NCBI GenBank assembly: GCA_020346205.1 | Contig: CP070776.1 | Span: forward strand, 941,338 to 946,356 | Source: Deltaproteobacteria bacterium | GTDB lineage: Bacteria > Desulfobacterota > Desulfobulbia > Desulfobulbales > BM004 | Reading direction: 5' to 3' | DNA length: 5,019 bases | Translations under genes and position numbers: made by a program | Shown here: positions 1 to 4,438 of the stretch, in pieces | How the letters are laid out: each line of letters opens with the position of its first letter | Position numbering within the stretch: the first letter of the stretch is position 1 | The notes under the pieces: model-generated | What the model was told of the DNA's origin: nothing | Databases searched by the model: none | The model's input: the letters and a program-made list of their open reading frames with translations, nothing else

Positions 1-22
1 TATTGGGAAGCGTTAGCTTAAT

Positions 23-1141
23 TCAGTAGATGATTAGCATCGCATCACCATAACTGTAAAAACGATACCCGAGTTTTATGGCCCTGCCGTAAGCTTTAAG
101 AATGAATTGTCTGCCAGCTAGAGCTGCAACAAGGAAAAGAAGTGAAGAACCCGGTAAGTGGAAGTTGGTAATTAAACCATTAACAACTTTGAATCTGTAA
201 CCGGGATATATGTAGAGTCCGCACCAACCTTGTTTAGGTTCTACCTTTCCAGCCTCAGTAGCAGCAAACTCCAATGTCCGTGCAGTCGTAGTGCCAACTG
301 TCCATACCCTCCTGCCTGTTTCTCTTGTTTGATTGATCAGTTGTGCGGTTTCTGGACTTATCTCCACGTACTCTTCATGGATTTTGTGGTTTCGTATATC
401 CTGGTCCCGAACAGGTGCAAAGGTACCATATCCGACATGGAGTGTGATCGGGGCTATCTGTATATTCTTTTCATTGATTTTACGAAGCAAGGATTCTGAG
501 AAATGCAGGCCTGCGGTAGGCGCTGCCACTGCCCCTGCTTTTTGAGCAAAAAGAGTTTGATAACGCTTTCGGTCATCCGGGTGATCCTTATCATCTCGCT
601 GAATATATGGTGGCAGGGGGATTCTGCCACTGGATTCCAGAATCGCTTCAGCATTTAATCCATCACTTAACTTAAAATATAGTTTTACGTGTATCTTACC
701 GTCACCAAGATACTGCAGCACTTCCGCTTCAAGATTTGGACCAAAAAAAAGACGTGATCCAAGTTTGGGTTTTTTAGAACTTTTAAGAAGACCGGTTACA
801 TTTATACTTTTGAAGTGCACAGTATTTGCTTGGTCTGAAGTTTGCTGGAATGCAACTGTATTATTGAAATCAGGATATTCCAACAGGAATAGCTCAACCT
901 TCCCGCCCGTATGTTTCTTTCCAACAAGCCTTGCCGGGAAAACCTTTGTGTCATTGACAACAAGCAAATCACCTTCATGGAAAAAATCAATTATATCATT
1001 AAATTTCATGTCCTCTATAAGGTCATTGCGCCTGTCCAGGACTAAAAGCCGTGACTGCTCCCTTTTTTTTGCAGCAACCTGGGCAATTTGTTGGGGCGGC
1101 AGGTCATATTGATATGATTTAAGATCGAAATCAGATGCCAT
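23..1141 (-). CDS. queA: S-adenosylmethionine:tRNA ribosyltransferase-isomerase (QueA)
   Basis: QueA moves the ribosyl part of S-adenosylmethionine onto preQ1 already inserted at the wobble position of GUN-anticodon tRNAs, giving epoxyqueuosine; it is cytoplasmic. Family motifs run in order along the 372 residues: VVNDTKVFPARL (61-72), GGKVELFLL (79-87), GRIPLPPYI (172-180), AGAVAAPTAGLHF (202-214), LHVGYGTFAPV (234-244), GTTTARTLE (283-291), TNFHLPGSSLL (325-335) and YRFYSYGDAMLI (359-370). It is slightly longer than the 356-residue E. coli protein. The extra length comes from about 18 residues inserted near 90-115, partly offset by a C-terminus that ends just after the YGDAM motif. The ATG start fits the usual N-terminus (SDFDL..YQYDLP). 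Only a weak GAG-type ribosome binding site precedes it (1148-1150). It is divergent from mqnB, with no functional link apparent. The assignment is secure. Confidence 0.97.
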   Translation of the reverse strand: MASDFDLKSYQYDLPPQQIAQVAAKKREQSRLLVLDRRNDLIEDMKFNDIIDFFHEGDLLVVNDTKVFPARLVGKKHTGGKVELFLLEYPDFNNTVAFQQTSDQANTVHFKSINVTGLLKSSKKPKLGSRLFFGPNLEAEVLQYLGDGKIHVKLYFKLSDGLNAEAILESSGRIPLPPYIQRDDKDHPDDRKRYQTLFAQKAGAVAAPTAGLHFSESLLRKINEKNIQIAPITLHVGYGTFAPVRDQDIRNHKIHEEYVEISPETAQLINQTRETGRRVWTVGTTTARTLEFAATEAGKVEPKQGWCGLYIYPGYRFKVVNGLITNFHLPGSSLLFLVAALAGRQFILKAYGRAIKLGYRFYSYGDAMLIIY

Positions 1142-1219
1142 GTCTTTCTCAATTGTAGTTACTGTTACGAAATTGGTTGCTGTGTTGAAGAAAATACCCT
1201 AACTTTCCTTATCGTGCCA

Positions 1220-1225
1220 TATAAT
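1220..1225 (+). promoter_or_regulatory. Possible -10 element for mqnB-mqnD
   Basis: A perfect TATAAT lies in the queA-mqnB divergent gap, 24 bases before the preferred mqnB ATG, which would give a short leader of about 18 bases. No recognisable -35 hexamer sits 16-18 bases upstream (the spaced position reads CCCTAA), so this is a weak promoter call or one that depends on an activator. It would lie inside the gene if translation began at the GTG at 1214, which argues mildly for the downstream start. Confidence 0.35.
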
Positions 1226-1249
1226 CAAGTACTTGAGTATGAGGTGTAC

Positions 1250-1912
1250 ATGTTACTTATAGCTGTTGCCACTGAAAATGAAATACTGCCCCTGAAGAAA
1301 TTTCTTGCAGATGCTGACCAGGTTGAACTTCTTGTTACCGGAATGGGACCAGTTATGACTGCTGCCAGTCTCAGCAGTTATCTGGCTCTGTACGGTTCTA
1401 ATATTGAGGCAGTCCTGAATATAGGAGTAGCTGGTGCATATGTTGATTCAGGTTTGGAAATGCTGGATATCTGCCGAGCGCAACAGGAGTTTCTGGGTGA
1501 TTTTGGCATCTGCGTGCAGGATGGAATCCAGGATTTTGATCATGGTTTTCTCAAGCCCGGTTCCCCCTTGTTGTTTGACACAGATTTTGCATCAAGAATT
1601 GAAAGTGTTTTAATTGACCATGATATTGATTTTAAGAGCGTGAATTTTGTGACTGTCAACTGCTGCTCCGGCACAAAGACAAGGGGTGAGTATTTGCGGG
1701 AAAAGTTTGCAGCCGGATGTGAGAATATGGAGGGAGCTGCAGTGGCTATGGTCTGCCAAAAATTTAATGTTCCCTGTGTTGAGTTGCGCTGTGTAAGTAA
1801 TATGGTAGAAGACAGGAAAAAAGAGGACTGGAAGCTTACAGAAGCCATCAGAAAAATTTGTCAAGTGATTGAAATCATATTGCAAGATTACACAAAAGGG
1901 GATTCTCTTTAG
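1250..1912 (+). CDS. mqnB: Futalosine hydrolase (MqnB)
   Basis: MqnB removes hypoxanthine from futalosine to give dehypoxanthinylfutalosine, the second step of the futalosine route to menaquinone. The 220-residue protein belongs to the purine nucleoside phosphorylase/MTA-SAH nucleosidase superfamily. Visible motifs are TGMGPVMTA (30-38), the glycine-rich NIGVAGAY (57-64), NMEGAA (159-164) with the nucleoside-binding Met-Glu pair, and VSN (182-184) followed by EDR...W, which resembles MqnB more than MTA/SAH nucleosidase. The segment EFLGDFGI (80-87) also fits MqnB. The frame is open upstream to a GTG at 1214, but the ATG at 1250 is preferred: GAGGTG lies just upstream (1241-1246), the protein then begins directly with the family's first beta strand (MLLIAVATENE), and a TATAAT falls in the extra stretch. 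The next gene, mqnD, is in the same pathway, which strengthens the call over other nucleosidases. Confidence 0.9.
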   Translation: MLLIAVATENEILPLKKFLADADQVELLVTGMGPVMTAASLSSYLALYGSNIEAVLNIGVAGAYVDSGLEMLDICRAQQEFLGDFGICVQDGIQDFDHGFLKPGSPLLFDTDFASRIESVLIDHDIDFKSVNFVTVNCCSGTKTRGEYLREKFAAGCENMEGAAVAMVCQKFNVPCVELRCVSNMVEDRKKEDWKLTEAIRKICQVIEIILQDYTKGDSL

Positions 1913-1963
1913 ATTATATTAATATTGAAGGAGAATTTTAGCTGTTTAGAAGCAGGTTAATTT

Positions 1964-2803
1964 ATGGAGCAACTTACCCTCGGGTTTTCTCCCTGCCCGA
2001 ATGATACTTATATATTCTGCGGTTTGGTCAGCGGCAAGATACCACTTGATGGCTGGAACCTGCAGCCAGCCATACTTGAAGACGTTGAGACCCTTAACGA
2101 GTGGGCCATGCAAAAGCGGCTTGATATTACAAAGCTTTCCTTTCATGCCCTGGGACATGTCCTGGAAGATTATGTCCTGCTCCATTCAGGAGCAGCACTC
2201 GGGCGTGGCTGTGGGCCCCTGCTGGTTGCAGGCAGGGAAATCGATCCTGATCTATTTCCAAACATGACAGTTGCAATACCCGGTAAATACACGACAGCAG
2301 CCATGCTGTTGAAGCTGTTTGCCCCTGTCTGGAAGAATATTGTCACGCTACGTTTTGATGAAATTTTGCCAGCCATTGAATCCGGCAGGGTTGATTGTGG
2401 AGTCATTATCCATGAAAGCCGATTTACCTACAAGGGGAGAGGGCTTGAGCTGGTTATCGATCTAGGTGCCTGGTGGGAAGATATTTCAGGACATCCCATA
2501 CCCTTGGGCGGTATTGTTGCCAGACGTTCACTTGGCAGTGAACTCATTATAAAAATAGACCGGGCTGTAAAAACAAGCATATTGTGGGCTCAAGAAAACC
2601 CACAGTTTTGCCGACCATATATAAAAGAATATGCCCAGGAGCTTGATGACTCTGTAATCAGAGAGCATATCGGGCTTTATGTAAATACTTTTTCTGAAGA
2701 CCTGGGAGAAGAGGGGTTGGCTGCAGTTAGGTTTTTTCTGCAAAAAGGAAGTCAGGCAGGGATATTCCCCAAATCTCAACAGCAGTCACTAACCATCCCA
2801 TAG
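1964..2803 (+). CDS. mqnD: 1,4-dihydroxy-6-naphthoate synthase (MqnD)
   Basis: MqnD converts cyclic dehypoxanthinylfutalosine to 1,4-dihydroxy-6-naphthoate, the naphthoquinone ring precursor of menaquinone. The 279-residue protein has the periplasmic-binding-protein-like fold of the MqnA/MqnD family but no signal peptide, so it is cytoplasmic. Motifs typical of MqnD are SPCPNDT (9-15), EDVETLN (39-45), DITKLSFHA (54-62), SGAALGRGCGPL (75-86), IPGKYTTAA (105-113), GVIIHESRFTY (146-156; His150 probably matches the catalytic His145 of the Thermus enzyme) and HPIPLGGIV (177-185). SPCPNDT and the length favour MqnD over MqnA. The ATG follows an in-frame stop at 1958-1960, so no longer start is possible. 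AGCAGG (1951-1956) is a moderate ribosome binding site. A stronger AAGGAG at 1928-1933 is too far upstream and has no start codon of its own. It is probably co-transcribed with mqnB across 51 bases. Confidence 0.94.
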   Translation: MEQLTLGFSPCPNDTYIFCGLVSGKIPLDGWNLQPAILEDVETLNEWAMQKRLDITKLSFHALGHVLEDYVLLHSGAALGRGCGPLLVAGREIDPDLFPNMTVAIPGKYTTAAMLLKLFAPVWKNIVTLRFDEILPAIESGRVDCGVIIHESRFTYKGRGLELVIDLGAWWEDISGHPIPLGGIVARRSLGSELIIKIDRAVKTSILWAQENPQFCRPYIKEYAQELDDSVIREHIGLYVNTFSEDLGEEGLAAVRFFLQKGSQAGIFPKSQQQSLTIP

Positions 2804-2813
2804 AAGGACATTC

Positions 2814-2826
2814 TGAACACTGTTCA
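2814..2826. repeat. 13-base palindrome between convergent gene ends
   Basis: TGAACA-C-TGTTCA is a perfect inverted repeat in the 30-base gap between the stop codons of mqnD and the glycosyltransferase gene. As RNA it could form a short hairpin (5 bp with a 3-base loop) in either direction, so it may help end transcription of both genes. It is not followed by a U-run on either strand, so it is not a canonical intrinsic terminator. Confidence 0.4.
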
Positions 2827-2833
2827 ATAAGAC

Positions 2834-3955
2834 TTACCAGTGAAGGTGTTTCACCTTAGTTAATACTTTTTCCGCTTCTCTGCGTAAACCTTGCAGGGGC
2901 TTTTTAAACTTCAGAGTTTGCCTACACATTATCACCCCTTTTGCCTTATTTATTGGCATATAGTTGTCACGCTGACTGATTTCACTATCCAGCAGGTTGA
3001 AAAGATTATATTTTTCAAGCACTCTTTTTCTGGCCTCAATAATGTATGGAAGCCTGTCTTTATATTCATTATTTGCCAGCGTGCTTCGAATAATTTCAAC
3101 AGTTCTGTCAAAATTATTAATATCTATGGGGATAAAACTCTCGGCAGGAAAATAATCCGAGGCATTCGGGCACCCATGATAAAAGGGCAGGGTATAGCCT
3201 AAAAATGCATCGGGAAGCTTTTCGGTCAGGTGATGCGGAAAAACATGGTTTTCAATGGCTATATGGTATTGGTACGAGTCAAGAGATTCAGCCTTATCGT
3301 TCATTGGTTTAACGCCGTGGCCAAAGACGTCCAGCTCAGGTATATGGGGTTTCAGCCTTTCTGTAAAATGATATCGTTTATAATGCAGGGTCAGCCTGCC
3401 TTGTCTGATAGAGCAAACCGTTGATATAGTATTGCTCTTTTCAGGAGGCGGGGTGTTGAGCATTTCGTCAAAGGTTGTCATTTTGCCACCTGAATTGGGA
3501 GCTCCATAATACCAGATAAGGCCGGGCTGTGTGAAAATGATATTGGGGTGCCTGATGGCCCATGGTTCCTGGCTGGTAATAATTAACCCGTATTGCCGCA
3601 GATAATCTGAACCGTAAACAGTAATGGATGAGGGTTCTGTGGTGATCAATATTGTTTTTTCACGGGGGCAGCGTAGTTTTTCAGTACTAAGATGCATTGG
3701 TTCACGCGGTAAATCGTGATACACAACGAGCCAGTCGTATTTCTTGGCGTCAATATCAAAGGTGAATTGACATTTGCCCCAGCTGTAATCATGCCCCGGC
3801 AACTGTCGATACCAGCGCTCTTTACTTTCCTTGCGGAGCATGCCCCTGGCGATAAACTTTACCTTGGTCAATTTATGAACCCTTTCTGGAGTATCCTGAG
3901 TCAAAGGCGTTTCGGGCGATAGCATGTCTGTTGAGTCTTCTGTTGTTAAATACAT
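2834..3955 (-). CDS. Glycosyltransferase family 10 (fucosyltransferase-type) protein
   Basis: GT10 enzymes transfer a sugar, usually L-fucose from GDP-fucose in alpha-1,3/1,4 linkage, to surface glycans such as LPS O-chains. The GT10 C-terminal core is clear: YHIAIEN (230-236), LTEKLPDAFLG (243-253), LPFYHGCPN (256-264) and YFPAESFIPID (268-278), matching the family pattern of a conserved Asn-rich strand, a T-E-K-L helix and a Y-x-G-x-P-N loop. The first half (about 30-150) contains KTILITTEPSSITVYG (100-115) and fits the acceptor domain. Residues 335-373 are rich in Lys and Arg, like the basic membrane-binding tails of some bacterial fucosyltransferases. There is no signal peptide or membrane segment. 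The longest frame (373 residues, ATG at 3955) has no ribosome binding site, and its first 28 residues are polar and low in complexity. A TTG at 3871 with a good site is an alternative (345 residues). No neighbour makes surface sugars, so donor and acceptor are unknown. Confidence 0.85.
   Translation of the reverse strand: MYLTTEDSTDMLSPETPLTQDTPERVHKLTKVKFIARGMLRKESKERWYRQLPGHDYSWGKCQFTFDIDAKKYDWLVVYHDLPREPMHLSTEKLRCPREKTILITTEPSSITVYGSDYLRQYGLIITSQEPWAIRHPNIIFTQPGLIWYYGAPNSGGKMTTFDEMLNTPPPEKSNTISTVCSIRQGRLTLHYKRYHFTERLKPHIPELDVFGHGVKPMNDKAESLDSYQYHIAIENHVFPHHLTEKLPDAFLGYTLPFYHGCPNASDYFPAESFIPIDINNFDRTVEIIRSTLANNEYKDRLPYIIEARKRVLEKYNLFNLLDSEISQRDNYMPINKAKGVIMCRQTLKFKKPLQGLRREAEKVLTKVKHLHW
3880..3887 (-). 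promoter_or_regulatory. Ribosome binding site for an alternative TTG start of the glycosyltransferase
   Basis: On the minus strand this reads AGAAAGGG. It is followed after 8 bases by a TTG (3871-3869) in frame with the glycosyltransferase, giving an N-terminus of MTKVKFIARGM. The ATG at 3955 has only AT-rich sequence upstream (TTAGTTATTAACTTAT), and the internal ATG at 3925 has no site either. This makes the TTG a credible true start, but initiation codons cannot be settled from one sequence. Confidence 0.45.
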
Positions 3956-4242
3956 ATAAGTTAATAACTAAGGTTTAATATAATAAGACAAACTTTCAAA
4001 TATAGCACTTTCCGATAAAAGAATAAAATTTTAAGTTATTAATAAGTTCCAGGTTACTGCGAGAGTTGAACATTTCGAGTCAGACAATTAAATAAATTTA
4101 TGGAAAGATAAGCAGAATTTAAGATCGGCTCAAAAAATATTGCAGCAATGAGCTTTAAAATTATTTCTCGTCAGACTTTCTCGTGATGTATTTTATAAAA
4201 TCTGGAAAAGACTGAAAGGACCAATTCCAGTTAAACATTGGC
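3956..4242. other. AT-rich intergenic stretch without a recognised gene
   Basis: This is the first part of a 483-base gap between the divergent glycosyltransferase and ilvB genes; its second part holds the ilvB promoter and leader. It is clearly more AT-rich than the flanking genes, and I see no convincing reading frame or RNA gene. It must contain the glycosyltransferase promoter, but no well-spaced minus-strand -35/-10 pair stands out. Small structures seen are a palindrome AGTTA-A-TAACT (3959-3969) just before the glycosyltransferase ATG, a related AGTTATTAA at 4034-4042, a GCTCA...TGAGC inverted repeat (4128-4132 and 4149-4153), and a direct repeat TTTCTCGT (4164-4171 and 4177-4184). Each is short enough to arise by chance in AT-rich DNA. 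Confidence 0.6.
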
Positions 4243-4272
4243 TTGACAATTCGAGCCGCTGTACTATATATT
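4243..4272 (+). promoter_or_regulatory. Sigma70-type promoter for ilvB
   Basis: A perfect -35 hexamer TTGACA (4243-4248) is followed after 18 bases by TATATT (4267-4272), five of six matches to the -10 consensus. Transcription would begin near 4279, giving an untranslated leader of about 160 bases before ilvB. It is the best promoter match in the window and points at the only plus-strand gene downstream. The start point is inferred from spacing only. Confidence 0.7.
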
Positions 4273-4307
4273 CCATTCTTTTCTTGAATTTATTTTGACG
4301 AGTTAAG

Positions 4308-4326
4308 TACTGTAAATAAAACAGTA
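4308..4326 (+). repeat. Small hairpin in the ilvB leader
   Basis: TACTGT (4308-4313) and ACAGTA (4321-4326) are perfect reverse complements around a 7-base A-rich loop. The stem is 6 bp with only two G-C pairs. A run of six T follows at 4335-4340, eight bases after the stem, so it is too weak and too far away for a normal intrinsic terminator. It could be a weak pause hairpin or a dyad operator downstream of the promoter. Confidence 0.35.
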
Positions 4327-4354
4327 GGATATACTTTTTTAATTGGAGAGTAGA

Positions 4355-4390
4355 ATGTTTGTTTTTGTTTTGCCAATTGCCAAACGATAA
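4355..4390 (+). CDS. Putative 11-residue leader peptide upstream of ilvB
   Basis: ATG at 4355 opens MFVFVLPIAKR followed by TAA at 4388. A good ribosome binding site, GGAGAG (4345-4350), precedes it at suitable spacing, better than many sites in this window. Four of eleven residues (Val, Val, Leu, Ile) are the end products of the pathway that ilvB opens. In enterobacterial ilv operons, translation of leader peptides rich in these residues controls attenuation. Here no strong terminator hairpin follows, so classic transcription attenuation is not shown. T-rich DNA encodes Phe, Val and Leu readily, so the composition could be chance. It lies between a likely promoter and ilvB and is followed two bases later by a second tiny frame. 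Real translation is plausible; the regulatory role is inference. Confidence 0.45.
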   Translation: MFVFVLPIAKR

Positions 4391-4392
4391 AA

Positions 4393-4425
4393 ATGAACAT
4401 TCTTAATGTAAAACATACAAAATGA
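4393..4425 (+). CDS. Possible second mini-ORF coupled to the ilvB ribosome binding site
   Basis: ATG at 4393 opens MNILNVKHTK and stops at TGA 4423-4425. It starts two bases after the stop codon of the preceding leader frame and has no ribosome binding site of its own, so it could be read only by reinitiation. Its stop codon touches the ilvB ribosome binding site (about 4424-4430), placing a terminating ribosome 13 bases before the ilvB ATG. It includes Ile, Leu and Val codons. Ten-codon frames are common by chance in AT-rich DNA; only the end-to-end placement makes it notable. Confidence 0.25.
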   Translation: MNILNVKHTK

Positions 4426-4431
4426 AGGATG
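4398..4431 (+). promoter_or_regulatory. Possible stem hiding the ilvB ribosome binding site
   Basis: CATTCTT (4398-4404) can pair along its whole length with AAGGATG (4425-4431), using one G-U pair and a 20-base loop. The second segment is the ilvB ribosome binding site, 8 bases before the ATG. The same upstream segment can instead pair with GAATGTT at 4353-4359 (with 4396-4402) or form a small ACATT/AATGT hairpin (4397-4401 with 4405-4409). Alternative pairings around a translation signal are what leader control needs, but all stems are short and A-U rich. Confidence 0.3.
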
Positions 4432-4438
4432 AATTTTC

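Noticed and set aside
230..545. Plus-strand open frames of 70-89 codons opposite queA
   Set aside because: They are antisense to well-conserved QueA codons, have no good ribosome binding site and show Cys/Ser-rich composition typical of shadow frames.
765..1112. A 115-codon plus-strand frame opposite the 5' half of queA
   Set aside because: It lies fully within queA on the other strand and matches no recognised family.
1152..1157. queA -10 element TACAAT on the minus strand
   Set aside because: It would place transcription start almost at the queA ATG, and there is no -35 match at the right distance.
2814..2826. LexA (SOS) box at the TGAACACTGTTCA palindrome
   Set aside because: The half-site spacing is 3 bases, not the 4 of the GAAC-N4-GTTC type, and the site lies between gene ends rather than at a promoter.
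4128..4170. Intrinsic terminator from GCTCA...TGAGC followed by a T-rich stretch
   Set aside because: The stem is only 5-6 bp with a 16-base loop, the T-rich tract is broken by A runs, and no plus-strand gene lies upstream for it to terminate.
4295..4330. Second ilvB promoter with TTGACG at 4295
   Set aside because: No -10-like hexamer lies at 16-18 bases; TAAATA and TAGGAT are at about 12 and 24 bases.
4279..4438. T-box riboswitch controlling ilvB
   Set aside because: The leader lacks the conserved T-box sequence and any strong terminator/antiterminator stems.
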